Source of the DNA: Acetobacter peroxydans
GTDB lineage: Bacteria > Pseudomonadota > Alphaproteobacteria > Acetobacterales > Acetobacteraceae
DNA: 64,000 bases
NCBI RefSeq assembly: GCF_006539345.1
Contig: NZ_BJMV01000001.1
Location: forward strand, 62,001-126,000
Direction of reading: 5' to 3'
The position numbers and the translations under genes are program-made. Within the stretch, counting starts at the first letter, position 1; the number at the start of each line of letters is the position of its first letter. The notes below the pieces were generated by a model, which saw nothing but the letters and a program-made list of their open reading frames with translations, did not search any database and was not told the DNA's origin. Below, piece after piece: positions 27,012 to 34,720 of this stretch.

Positions 27012-27581
27012 TCAGGGTGCCGATCCTGTCGGTGCCGGAGAGGCGGGCTGAGACTGGGGCTGGGCCGGGGCCGCCAGATCCTTGCGGGCGTCCTGCACGG
27101 TCATGCTGTTCCAGCTTGCCGCACTGGGCGGTGGGCCAAAGCGCGGGTCCCATTTGCCGCTTTTCTTCAGGGCTTCGGCCACTTCCTTTGGCATGTAGGT
27201 TTCGTCATGCTTGGCCAGCACTTCCGAGGCCGTGAAATCATGCGCGGAATTGGCCGTGCCGATCGCAACGACACTCTGTCCCTCGCGGAACAGGTCGGGC
27301 AGGATACCTTCGTAATGCACGCTCACGGCGGCCTGACCGTCAGTGACATCAAAGGTCGCCACGGGGGTTTCGCCCCGGCGTTCGCGGTGGACGGAGCCTG
27401 CCACCACCATCCCGCCGAGTTTGACGGTACGATCTTTTGGCGGCGGGGAGGACGCGACCTGCGACGGGGTGACAAAAAATACGATATCGGATGAAAACGC
27501 GCGCAGAACCAGCGCTGCCGCAGTGCCAAGGCAGGCCACGCAGGCAATGACAAGCCACAGGCGGCGGGTCTTGCGGGTCAT
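27012..27581 (-). CDS. ccmE: heme chaperone CcmE
   Basis: CcmE carries heme covalently in the periplasm between CcmC and CcmF. The 189-residue protein has an N-terminal anchor (residues 8-27), the OB-fold core, and the heme-binding H125 with Y129 in LAKHDETYMP, the classical HxxxY form. After the core is a Pro/Ala/Ser/Gln-rich flexible tail of about 35 residues. It overlaps ccmD by four bases. Confidence 0.96.
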   Translation of the reverse strand: MTRKTRRLWLVIACVACLGTAAALVLRAFSSDIVFFVTPSQVASSPPPKDRTVKLGGMVVAGSVHRERRGETPVATFDVTDGQAAVSVHYEGILPDLFREGQSVVAIGTANSAHDFTASEVLAKHDETYMPKEVAEALKKSGKWDPRFGPPPSAASWNSMTVQDARKDLAAPAQPQSQPASPAPTGSAP

Positions 27582-27775
27582 GGTGTCTGTGTATCCGTGC
27601 TGGAGGGAGCCGCTTCAGGCCGGGGAGCGGGCTGGACGGGGCGCAGGTTGCCGCGCTCCAGCATAGCCAGACGCGCCCGTGCTGTCTTGAGCCGCCATGC
27701 GGCATTGAGCGCGAGCGTGAGGCTGAGCACAAGGGCAAGCCCGTAACTGGCCGCGATATAGGGCAGATGGGTCAT
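27578..27775 (-). CDS. ccmD: heme exporter protein CcmD
   Basis: CcmD is a small membrane protein that helps release holo-CcmE from CcmC. The start at 27775 overlaps the ccmC stop by four bases and gives 65 residues: a short N-terminus (THLPYIAASYG, matching the family), one membrane helix (about residues 8-27), then a basic LKTARARLAMLERG stretch and a Pro-rich tail. A longer reading frame on this strand starts inside ccmC and is not the gene. It overlaps ccmE at its end. Confidence 0.9.
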   Translation of the reverse strand: MTHLPYIAASYGLALVLSLTLALNAAWRLKTARARLAMLERGNLRPVQPAPRPEAAPSSTDTQTP

Positions 27776-28548
27776 GCGGCATTTCCCTGATTGCGGCGTG
27801 GCGAGGACAGCAGCGCCTGAATGCGGCTTTCCATCACAGCAGCGCGCGTACGGGCCAGCACCAGTGCGGCAAAGCCCAGTGAAATGCCCAGTGTGGATAG
27901 TCCGAGCGGCCATAGCATGGAACTGGACATGGTAGGCGCGCCAGTCAGGGTAATGCTGTCAGGTTGGTGCAGGGTGTTCCACCACTGTACGCTGAATTTG
28001 ATGATGGGCAGATCAACCGCTCCGGCCAGAGCGAGAATAGCCGCCGCGCGGTAGCCACGCTGCGGATCGTCAAAGGCGCGGATGAGCGTGATATGGCCGA
28101 GGTAAAGGAAGAACAGCACCAGCACGGAGGTCAGCCGGGCATCCCATACCCACCAGGTGCCCCACATGGGCTTGCCCCAGAGCGAACCCGTGGCCAGACA
28201 CAGTGCGGTGATGCAGGCCCCCACCGGCCCGATTTCAACCGCCGCCAGATCCGCCAGCGGGTGCCGCCATACCAGAGAAAGTACCGCACACACGGCCAGT
28301 GCTGCGTATCCGGCCGAAGCCAGCATGGCGGCGGGCACATGCACATACATGATGCGCACGGAATCTCCCTGCTGCCAGTCTGCCGGAGAGAAGAACAGCC
28401 CCCAGCCCAGCCCCAGCAGGGTCAGGACGATGGCGGGCCATGTCAGCCATGGCTGCAGGCGCGCGCCCAGTTTCAGGAACCGGCCGGGATTGGCGTAGCG
28501 GTGAAAGAAACTGCCGGTGCGCGCGACAAGGGTGGGTGAGGCGCTCAA
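27772..28548 (-). CDS. ccmC: heme exporter/chaperone-loading protein CcmC
   Basis: CcmC loads heme onto CcmE. The 258-residue protein has six membrane helices and the tryptophan-rich WWD loop GTWWVWDARLTS near residue 135, flanked by conserved His (IMYVHVPAA before; VQWWNTLHQP after). It is the first gene of the ccmCDEFGHI cluster here; ccmA and ccmB, which usually precede it, are not in this window. The 5' side is a 184-base region divergent from the YciI-like gene. Confidence 0.96.
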   Translation of the reverse strand: MSASPTLVARTGSFFHRYANPGRFLKLGARLQPWLTWPAIVLTLLGLGWGLFFSPADWQQGDSVRIMYVHVPAAMLASAGYAALAVCAVLSLVWRHPLADLAAVEIGPVGACITALCLATGSLWGKPMWGTWWVWDARLTSVLVLFFLYLGHITLIRAFDDPQRGYRAAAILALAGAVDLPIIKFSVQWWNTLHQPDSITLTGAPTMSSSMLWPLGLSTLGISLGFAALVLARTRAAVMESRIQALLSSPRRNQGNAA

Positions 28549-28732
28549 AAGGGGTCAGCTCCGTGTGTCTGGTTGCTCTGTCGGGTCGTTCTCCTTTCCA
28601 TATCCGCGCGCCGGGGGAAAGGGGCGAACAAAGGAGACCGTTCAGGTTTCCTTTACAGCATTAAACGTCTCTTGACACGATACGGGTGTTCATGGGCGTT
28701 CTGCCCCAGCAACACAACAGAAGGATAATGCG

Positions 28733-29026
28733 ATGCTGTTTGCCATCATCTGTACGGATCGCCCGGGACTTCAGGAGCTGCGGGCTGTAACCCGCGCGCA
28801 GCATCTGGCTTATCTGGAAACGTATCGGGCATCCATTCAGTTTGCAGGCCCGCAGCTTGATCCGCAGGGTAATGCCTGTGGCAGTCTGATCCTGCTTGAC
28901 GTGCCTGACCGCGAAACCGCCGAAGGCTTTGCGGCAGCAGATCCGTATATGGGCGTCAATCTGTTTGAAAGCGTGATCGTGCGGTCTTTGCGCACGGTAT
29001 TCAAAGACGGAAAGCTGGTGGATTAG
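28733..29026 (+). CDS. YciI-like protein
   Basis: A 97-residue protein of the YciI-like, dimeric ferredoxin-like fold: MLFAIICTDRPG, RAQHLAYLETY with the conserved His, GPQLDPQGNACGSLIL and the C-terminal DPYMGVNLFESV. The biochemical function is not established for this family. AAGGA stands seven bases before the ATG. It is followed two bases later by the EVE-domain gene, a pairing common in alphaproteobacteria, so the two are coexpressed. Confidence 0.88.
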   Translation: MLFAIICTDRPGLQELRAVTRAQHLAYLETYRASIQFAGPQLDPQGNACGSLILLDVPDRETAEGFAAADPYMGVNLFESVIVRSLRTVFKDGKLVD

Positions 29027-29028
29027 TC

Positions 29029-29448
29029 ATGTCTTTCTGGCTGGTCAAAAGTGAGCCGGACGCCTTTAGCTGGGATGAGCAGGTGGCCAATGGCGTGGAA
29101 CCCTGGACAGGGGTGCGCAACCATCAGGCCCGCAAAAATCTGGCCGCCATGAAAACGGGCGACCGCGCGTTCTTTTACCATTCCAACGTGCAGCGCGCGA
29201 TTGTGGGGGTGGTTGAGGTCGTGCGTGAAGCTTACCCGGACCCGACCGCCACAGAGGGCGCGTGGGTCTGTGTGGATGTCCGGGCCGTGGGGCCTATGCC
29301 CCGGCCAGTCAGTCTGGCGGAAATCAAGGCCGATCCGGCGCTGGCGGAACTGGCGCTTGTCAGGCAGTCACGCTTGTCTGTCTGCCCGGTTTCGGCTGAG
29401 CACTGGGCCTATCTGTGCCGAATGGGCGGCTGGGCTGACCCAGCCTGA
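29029..29448 (+). CDS. EVE-domain protein
   Basis: A 139-residue single EVE domain of the PUA/YTH superfamily, related to thymocyte nuclear protein 1 and thought to bind modified bases. The family landmarks are present: FWLVKSEPDAFSWDEQ at the start, WTGVRNHQARKNLAAM, GDRAFFYHSN and VRQSRLSVCPVS. Function in bacteria is not settled. It is cotranscribed with the YciI-like gene and ends just before a terminator hairpin. Confidence 0.92.
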   Translation: MSFWLVKSEPDAFSWDEQVANGVEPWTGVRNHQARKNLAAMKTGDRAFFYHSNVQRAIVGVVEVVREAYPDPTATEGAWVCVDVRAVGPMPRPVSLAEIKADPALAELALVRQSRLSVCPVSAEHWAYLCRMGGWADPA

Positions 29449-29450
29449 AT

Positions 29451-29477
29451 CGCCCCCCGGCATAATAGCCGGGGGCG
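29451..29477. terminator. intrinsic terminator-like hairpin between convergent genes
   Basis: A GC-rich stem (CCCCCGGC/GCCGGGGG plus an outer CG pair and one bulged C) with loop ATAATA stands three bases after the EVE stop. It probably serves both this gene and the convergent DUF442 gene. It is followed by the perfect 14-base palindrome TCACTTTAAAGTGA at 29483-29496. No long T run is present. Confidence 0.6.
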
Positions 29478-29501
29478 TGTCATCACTTTAAAGTGACAGT
29501 C

Positions 29502-29837
29502 TCAGCCCTGCGTGGCGATGCTCCACAACTGGGCTGAGCGGTTGCCGCTACGGCAATAAGCGAAAATCGGCCCCGGCAGTGTGTTGATCGCTTCCTGCAT
29601 TTCGATAATGGCATCGGAAGAGGGAACCTGCCCGGACAGCACCGGAATAGCGATAAAGGATAGACCCGCCGCTGCTGCTGCCTCTCCAATGCTCTGGGCG
29701 GAAGGCTGGCCCGGCTCCTCCTCATCAGGGCGGTTGCAGATGATGGTTTTGAATCCCGCATCACGGATGGCAGGTACATCCTGCACGGAAATCTGGGGGG
29801 AGACGGCAAAATCAGCGGTCAGCGAACGAACGGTCAT
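29502..29837 (-). CDS. DUF442 / TIGR01244-type phosphatase-like protein
   Basis: A 111-residue protein of the rhodanese/dual-specificity-phosphatase-like group, found in other bacteria fused to beta-lactamase-like sulfur enzymes (Blh). The conserved ISPQI-type start (VSPQISVQDV), ICNRPDEEEPGQP and the catalytic P-loop C-R-S-G-N-R-S (in AYCRSGNRSAQLW) are visible. In other genomes the family lies next to sulfide metabolism genes; no such neighbours are here. It is a stand-alone domain. Confidence 0.88.
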   Translation of the reverse strand: MTVRSLTADFAVSPQISVQDVPAIRDAGFKTIICNRPDEEEPGQPSAQSIGEAAAAAGLSFIAIPVLSGQVPSSDAIIEMQEAINTLPGPIFAYCRSGNRSAQLWSIATQG

Positions 29838-29903
29838 GCCTGAATATCCTGTAAAGCGAAGCCAGAAGGCGGGCGCCGCCTCAGAGACGGCAGGCCCCGC
29901 TGC

Positions 29904-30623
29904 CTAGCGGTGGATGAAATACATATCCTGATAGAGGTTCTGTAAAGCCGCATGGTTGGCAAGGCAGCGGCGTACCAGCATGGCCCGCAGGCTCACGGCC
30001 GCCTGCTGCATGGCGGGGGCAATGCTCTTGGGGTCAATGGCGGGGTAGTGTTCCATGCAGGCTTTCAGCGTGGGGTTGTTCATATCCACCCCGCTGCGGA
30101 GCTTCGCTTTAAGCTCATCATAATACTGTGAAATGAAGGAATCCGAGTTCCACCGGGCAAGTGACGTGTCCACCTTGCCGTTGTGCGTATAGTACACAAC
30201 GGTCAGGAAGCCGGTTTCAGGGGCCTGCCCCGGGGCCTGTACCGTCATGTGGCAGGCGCGCTGCGAATAAGGCGGAATGTTCACTGCTGGCGTAGGGGCC
30301 AGATTCGATACCGTCATGACAGGCGTCGTCCCCTCGGGGATGGCGTTGTTCTGCGCATCAGCACCGGCGGTGGAATGGGCTTTCTGCCACGCCTGGGAAA
30401 TCAGCGGCTGATACGCGCCTGAAGCGCTATAGCGCTCAGGCTCGCACAGGCCCGGATCAGTGCGCGCCCGCTCCAGCGCCGCGTTGTAGGCCTTGCGTTC
30501 GGGGCTGGCGCAGGCGCTCAGGGCGGCCAGCATGACCAGCAGTGGCGCGCTCCGCCGCAGGGTGCGTGCAAGCCCGCCTTTCGGGGCGGTAAAGGGGGCG
30601 GAACGGGGTGGAAGGCCAGCCAT
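29904..30623 (-). CDS. probable lipoprotein, unknown
   Basis: A 239-residue secreted protein. I start at the ATG at 30623 because AAGGAG lies about eight bases upstream and a lipoprotein signal follows (Arg pair, LLVMLAAL, then LSAC as the lipobox near residue 35). A longer frame continues far upstream but has no such site. The mature part contains four further Cys (GLCEPERY, QRACHM, KACMEHYP, RRCLANH), which could form disulfides. No family recognised. It is divergent from the EcsC-like gene. Confidence 0.75.
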   Translation of the reverse strand: MAGLPPRSAPFTAPKGGLARTLRRSAPLLVMLAALSACASPERKAYNAALERARTDPGLCEPERYSASGAYQPLISQAWQKAHSTAGADAQNNAIPEGTTPVMTVSNLAPTPAVNIPPYSQRACHMTVQAPGQAPETGFLTVVYYTHNGKVDTSLARWNSDSFISQYYDELKAKLRSGVDMNNPTLKACMEHYPAIDPKSIAPAMQQAAVSLRAMLVRRCLANHAALQNLYQDMYFIHR

Positions 30624-30847
30624 CGCTGCAACTCCTTGAAAGCACGGGGTGGGAGGTGAGAGGACTTGCGCCGGATTCTCCCTTACTGGTGTGTAAGGGC
30701 TTGCGGCGCGTGAGACAACGCTGTTTGCCCGCGCAGGCGGGTGTTGCATGGCCTGCGCTGTTTTTCGCGCGGTATGACTGATATGCTGGTTCTCACTTAT
30801 TTGGCGGGGCACTTGCGGCCCGGCACGGAAGGGTGGGAAGAGCACAG

Positions 30848-31714
30848 ATGAGCACAAAGGAAAATCAGGGCGCTGGGGCAACGGGTAATCCTCCTGGCGG
30901 TGCGCTGACCACGCTGGTGCTAAGCGGGCCGCAACTGCGTGAGCTTGAATCCGCTCTGGCTGAGGTGGAGTCGGGGCGTGGCGTGCTTGTCCGGCTGGCG
31001 GATATCATGGGCGGTGCTGTGGGACATGCCGCACGGCTGGGTATGCGCGGTATCGGCATGGCTCCGAATTTTGAGGAAAAACTGCGCGGTCTGGCGGAAA
31101 GTGCCGTAGCGCGGGCGTTCGATGTGGCCGTGCTGGGCCTGCGCGGCACCGCCGATGTCGCAATGGAAACACCGCGCTGGCGTGTGCCCGCTATGCAGGC
31201 CGCCGTGGCCGTATCGGGCGCTGTCGGCGGGTTTGCCGGGCTTGCCGGGCTGGGGCCGGATATTGGTTTTACAACCCTGACCATTATGCGTGAGATCGCA
31301 CGCATTGCGCGGGAGCAAGGGGAAGACCTGAACGACCAGGACGCCCGCCGGGCCTGTCTTGAAGTGTTTGCCCTGCGGGCGTTCCCCAACCGGCGCAATG
31401 GCGAGGAAAGTGAACTGGGCTATTTCTCGGCCCGTGCGGTGCTGCGCGGCCGCCCGGTGGTGATGCTGATTGCCGAGGTGGCCTCGCATTACGGTCTGGC
31501 GCTGGGGCAGAAACTGTCGCTCCAGCTTATGCCGGTGGCCGGTGCCCTGTGCGGCGCGTCACTCAACACGGCATTTCTTAACCATTATCGCGCGCTGGCT
31601 CATGCGCATTTCACCATTCGCAGGCTTGAGCGCGAACATGGCCCCCTGGTGCGCGATACGGCGTTGGCCATGTGCGATACGCTGAACGGACAGCCGAGGG
31701 ACGAACGGCTCTAG
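30848..31714 (+). CDS. EcsC-family protein
   Basis: A 288-residue protein of the EcsC family, named for a Bacillus protein near an ABC transporter; molecular function unknown. Visible are a helical N-terminus with leucines, the hydrophobic glycine-rich AVSGAVGGFAGLAGLGPDIGF segment beginning near residue 115, the TLTIMREIARIAREQGED helix, and the C-terminal GLALGQKLSLQLMPVAGALCGA. The ATG at 30848 has GGAAG eight bases ahead; a GTG at 30833 would add five residues. It is divergent from the lipoprotein gene. Confidence 0.85.
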   Translation: MSTKENQGAGATGNPPGGALTTLVLSGPQLRELESALAEVESGRGVLVRLADIMGGAVGHAARLGMRGIGMAPNFEEKLRGLAESAVARAFDVAVLGLRGTADVAMETPRWRVPAMQAAVAVSGAVGGFAGLAGLGPDIGFTTLTIMREIARIAREQGEDLNDQDARRACLEVFALRAFPNRRNGEESELGYFSARAVLRGRPVVMLIAEVASHYGLALGQKLSLQLMPVAGALCGASLNTAFLNHYRALAHAHFTIRRLEREHGPLVRDTALAMCDTLNGQPRDERL

Positions 31715-31738
31715 GCCGCTTGTTGCGGCGCGCTGGGT

Positions 31739-31885
31739 TCAGGCCTGACCCAGCAGCGTCAAGACACTCGCCAGACCTAAAAAGGAAAAGCCCAAGATTT
31801 CCACTACTCCAAGGTAGGGCGGCGCCAGCAGTGTGACGATGGCACATACTGCAATGCCGATCACGCAGAACAGGCGCATGGTCAT
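31739..31885 (-). CDS. 48-residue membrane microprotein
   Basis: A short frame not normally called: 48 codons starting ATG 12 bases after the stop of the 2-hydroxyacid dehydrogenase. AAGGAG lies seven bases ahead of the ATG. The product is almost wholly hydrophobic: MRLFCVIGIAVCAIVTLLAP, then a PYLG turn and a second hydrophobic stretch ending in LLGQA, so one or two membrane helices. The position suggests it is cotranslated with the dehydrogenase. Function unknown; I infer it is real from the ribosome site, hydrophobicity and operon spacing. Confidence 0.6.
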   Translation of the reverse strand: MTMRLFCVIGIAVCAIVTLLAPPYLGVVEILGFSFLGLASVLTLLGQA

Positions 31886-31897
31886 AAGGAGGCTCCT

Positions 31898-32872
31898 TCA
31901 GGCTTTCACAGGGGATGGCATCGTCTGGCCCGCGGCAAAGGCGGCTACGTTATCCAGTGCCAACATGCACATGGCCGTGCGGGTTTCAACCGTGGCGCTG
32001 CCCGTATGCGGGGTGGTGAAAACGTTGGGCAGGCCCACCAGTGTCGGGTTTGGGTCGGGCTCATGCTGGTACACGTCAAGCCCGGCTCCCGCCAGATGGC
32101 CGGAGCGCAGGGCGTCTATCAGCGCCGCCTCATCCACCAGCTTGCCCCGTGCTGCGTTGACCAGCACGGCCCCGCGCGGCAACAGCGCCAGAGTGCGCGC
32201 ATCCATCAGCGGCGCGCCGGAGCTTTGGGCGGGAGCGTGCAGGGTCAGGATGTCGCAGTGCGGCAGCATGTCTTCCAGCGTGGCGTAATAGGTTGCCCCG
32301 GCTTCGAGTTCCGGCGGCAGACGGCTGCGGTTGTGGTAGAGAATATCCATGTCGAAACCGCGCGCCCGTCTGGCCACGGCCTGACCAATCCGCCCCATGC
32401 CCACAATGCCCAGCCGTTTGCCCGTAACGCGCTGGCCCAGCATGTCACTCAGCCCCAGCGGGCGGGTCCAGCCGGTTTTGACAAGGGTGAAGTATTCCGC
32501 TGCCCGGCGGCTGGCCGCCAGAATCAGCATCATGCTCAGATCGGCGTTGCAGTCGGTCAGTACGTCCGGCGTGTTGGACACGGTAATGCCGCGCGCGTGC
32601 AGGGCGGCAAGGTCCAGATGGTCAAGCCCGACGCTGACGGTTGCCACCATCTTCACGCAGTCGGGCAGGGCGGCAACATCGGCCGCGCGCAGGGGCGTAG
32701 TGTGTGTGACGATCATGGCTGCGGGCAGGTATTCATGGGCCAGAGCCAGAAGGGCTTCGGTGGTCAGCGCGTTTTGTGGCGGTGGCGGTGCCGTAAACTC
32801 CGATGCGATACGCGCTTCCGCTGCGTCAAGCAGGCGGGCGGAACGGATCAGGCGTGGTGCGGTAGAGGGCAT
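31898..32872 (-). CDS. D-isomer-specific 2-hydroxyacid dehydrogenase
   Basis: This 324-residue NAD(P)-dependent reductase belongs to the GhrB/glyoxylate-hydroxypyruvate reductase group. The cofactor fold has GIVGMGRIGQAVARRARGF with HNRS after the second strand, which is often seen with NADPH use. The catalytic triad is complete: Arg in VNAARGKLVDE, Glu in YQHEPDPN, and His in TTPHTGSAT. Possible substrates are glyoxylate, hydroxypyruvate or 2-ketogluconate; the last would suit an acetic acid bacterium but cannot be chosen here. GGAG lies seven bases upstream of the ATG. A leader frame overlaps its start. Confidence 0.9.
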   Translation of the reverse strand: MPSTAPRLIRSARLLDAAEARIASEFTAPPPPQNALTTEALLALAHEYLPAAMIVTHTTPLRAADVAALPDCVKMVATVSVGLDHLDLAALHARGITVSNTPDVLTDCNADLSMMLILAASRRAAEYFTLVKTGWTRPLGLSDMLGQRVTGKRLGIVGMGRIGQAVARRARGFDMDILYHNRSRLPPELEAGATYYATLEDMLPHCDILTLHAPAQSSGAPLMDARTLALLPRGAVLVNAARGKLVDEAALIDALRSGHLAGAGLDVYQHEPDPNPTLVGLPNVFTTPHTGSATVETRTAMCMLALDNVAAFAAGQTMPSPVKA

Positions 32873-32942
32873 GGTGGTCTCCGGGATCGGATAGGGGAGC
32901 GAACCATGGGGGTGCCCAGCAAGGGTTCTGCCTTGTTACCAT
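32826..32942 (-). CDS. 38-codon leader ORF overlapping the dehydrogenase start
   Basis: A short frame with the best ribosome site in the region: AGGAGGTG, four bases from ATG. It encodes 38 residues rich in proline (nine) with two tryptophans and a CWAPPWFAP stretch, and stops 47 bases inside the dehydrogenase gene in a different frame. It could regulate the dehydrogenase by translation through its start or by ribosome stalling on prolines. It may instead be accidental coding behind a strong site; no homology can be claimed. Confidence 0.4.
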   Translation of the reverse strand: MVTRQNPCWAPPWFAPLSDPGDHHALYRTTPDPFRPPA

Positions 32943-33199
32943 AAGGCACCTCCTGCCGATCAGTTCAAGACTGCCGGTGCGGCGTGAAAGTCGTTGCGGA
33001 ATGGGCCTGGCGTTTTTTGGACGCAGCGTGCGGACACGCCGGGTATTTTTAGCGTGACGCCCTTGAGCAGGGTGAGCCGTCTTGTTACGGATCGTCCGCC
33101 CCGTTGGATGTGGCGGGGGCGCTGGACAGGGCGGGGGCCGAGGTCATGACGGACCAGCCCTGCACAGGGTGGATCAAGGCGGAAAGGAGCAGGCGGCCC
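32943..33199. other. intergenic region, dehydrogenase leader to aat
   Basis: This divergent spacer must carry the promoters for the dehydrogenase side (minus) and aat (plus); I could not pick convincing -35/-10 pairs. It contains a small hairpin GCGTG-CGGA-CACGC at 33026-33039 followed by CGGGTATTTTT on the plus strand, which resembles a short terminator or a 5' leader element. Nothing else resolves; alternative aat starts at 33104 and 33146 would use part of it. Confidence 0.4.
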
Positions 33200-33841
33200 A
33201 TGTCCGCAGAACTGACGCCAGAACTGATGCTGGGGGCTTATGCCGCCGGGTATTTTCCCATGGCGGATGAGGAAGAGCCCGACCGCCTGAACTGGTATGA
33301 TCCAGACCCGCGCGGCATTCTGCCGCTCAACGGTTTTCATCTGCCCCGTCGGCTGCGGCGCACCGTTCTGTCCGGGCGGTTCGCGGTGAGCGTGAATACG
33401 GATTTTCCTGCCGTCATGCGCGGGTGCGCGGCCCCCGCTCCGGGGCGCGAGACAACATGGATCAATGCGCCCATCACCCGTATTTTCTGTGCCCTGCATG
33501 CGATGGGGTTTGCCCACAGTGTGGAGTGCCGGCTTGAGGGTGTTCTGGTCGGTGGGTTGTATGGTGTGGCCCTTGGTGGGGCTTTTTTTGGCGAGAGCAT
33601 GTTCAGTACCGCAACCGATGCCTCCAAGGTGGCGCTGGTGCATCTTGTCGCCCGGCTGCGGCTGTGCGGCTTCATTCTGCTGGACACCCAGTTCGGCACC
33701 AGCCACCTGTCCAGCTTTGGGGGAGAGGAAATTCCCGCTGCGGACTACAAGGCTATGCTGGCCCGCGCAGTGGACATGCAGCCTCGCTGGCGCGATGACC
33801 TTGATGCGGACATGATCGAGAACGAGATACGCCATCTCTGA
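33200..33841 (+). CDS. aat: leucyl/phenylalanyl-tRNA--protein transferase
   Basis: Aat adds Leu or Phe to N-terminal Arg/Lys proteins, marking them for ClpS/ClpAP degradation. The 213-residue form beginning at 33200 opens as the family does (LTPELMLGAYAAGYFPMA) and contains LNWYDPDPRGILPL, TWINAPITRIFCALHAMGFAHSVE, GLYGVALGGAFFGESMFS and FILLDTQFGTSHLSSFGG. AAGGAG is about ten bases upstream. Starts at 33104 (GTG) or 33146 (ATG) give extensions that do not look like the family. Confidence 0.93.
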   Translation: MSAELTPELMLGAYAAGYFPMADEEEPDRLNWYDPDPRGILPLNGFHLPRRLRRTVLSGRFAVSVNTDFPAVMRGCAAPAPGRETTWINAPITRIFCALHAMGFAHSVECRLEGVLVGGLYGVALGGAFFGESMFSTATDASKVALVHLVARLRLCGFILLDTQFGTSHLSSFGGEEIPAADYKAMLARAVDMQPRWRDDLDADMIENEIRHL

Positions 33842-33919
33842 CAGGGGCCGCACAATGGGGCGGCATGGAGAGCGGGCAAGACCGGGCCACGGCACGGACA
33901 GAGGAGTAAAGCCACCATC

Positions 33920-34720
33920 ATGAACAGGATTTTTGCGCGTGCGGCAGGGCGGGGGAAGTGCCATGGCATGGGGGCGCGGGGCATGTCTCTGCTGGCGGCC
34001 ATACTGGCAACAAGCGTGACGCTGGTCCGTCCGGCATCGGCTGGGCAGGAGGCGGCGGATCATCCGCCCCTGACCCCCATGCACGACGCTGCGATTACCT
34101 ACCGCTTTGAACCGCGCCCTACCGAGCAGGACCTGCGTGAAAATGGCCCCTCCCACCAGCCGGTGCAGTCGCGCTATGTGCAGGTGCTGTACGCGGGCGA
34201 TGGCGGGTTGCTGCGGATCAATTACCTGACGGGCGATGCCGACAGCCCGCCGCGTGGCGCCGTCATTATCAACCGGGCGGCACAGGAGGTGCTGGTCGTT
34301 CTGGATGCCGGGCGTGTCTACACAAAACTGACCGACCGCGAGAGCGTGCGCAACCCGTTCCTGCTGGATCTGTCGATGCAGTTTACCCGAGTGGGAACCG
34401 CTACCGTGGCCGGGCAGCCCTGCACACTGTGGCAGGCTTATTCCGCACAGGGCGGCGCGCGCGCCTGCGTGACGGATGATGGCTTGATTCTCAGTCAGGA
34501 AGGCGTGGATGTGGACGGACTGAACGGCAGTCTACAGGCCGTGCGGGTCGCGTATGGTCCCGTGCCGTCTAGCGCTTTCCAGCCTCCCGCGGGTTTTCAG
34601 GAAGTACACCCCCGCCACGATGACGCCGCAGATGAGGCAGGCCGAGGGCCGCTTAGCGGTGCGCCCACCAGCCCGGAACATGACAGCTCCGGCCAGGGGC
34701 GTGCTGGAGAACACCCATGA
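33920..34720 (+). CDS. exported protein, tandem paralogue A
   Basis: A 266-residue protein with a long signal region (cleavage likely after ASA near residue 41). The mature part is beta-rich: TYRFEPRP, RYVQVLYAGDGGLLRINY, a VYTKL strand, then TVAGQPCTLWQAYSAQGGARACVTDDGLIL with two Cys, and a C-terminal low-complexity tail of about 40 residues. It resembles the next gene in layout (a similar Cys pair, and the sequence ending PPAGFQEV against VPAGLVAQ). Function unknown; the pattern recalls DUF4412-like periplasmic proteins. It overlaps the next gene by four bases. Confidence 0.75.
   Translation: MNRIFARAAGRGKCHGMGARGMSLLAAILATSVTLVRPASAGQEAADHPPLTPMHDAAITYRFEPRPTEQDLRENGPSHQPVQSRYVQVLYAGDGGLLRINYLTGDADSPPRGAVIINRAAQEVLVVLDAGRVYTKLTDRESVRNPFLLDLSMQFTRVGTATVAGQPCTLWQAYSAQGGARACVTDDGLILSQEGVDVDGLNGSLQAVRVAYGPVPSSAFQPPAGFQEVHPRHDDAADEAGRGPLSGAPTSPEHDSSGQGRAGEHP

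Noticed and set aside
28672-28710. TTGACA -35-like box upstream of the YciI gene
   Set aside because: No acceptable -10 sequence is found 15-19 bases downstream, so it is not called as a promoter.
32960-34156. 398-codon minus-strand frame over aat and the first exported protein
   Set aside because: Aat is secure on the plus strand; the reverse product is Pro/Arg/His-rich with no recognisable family or signal.
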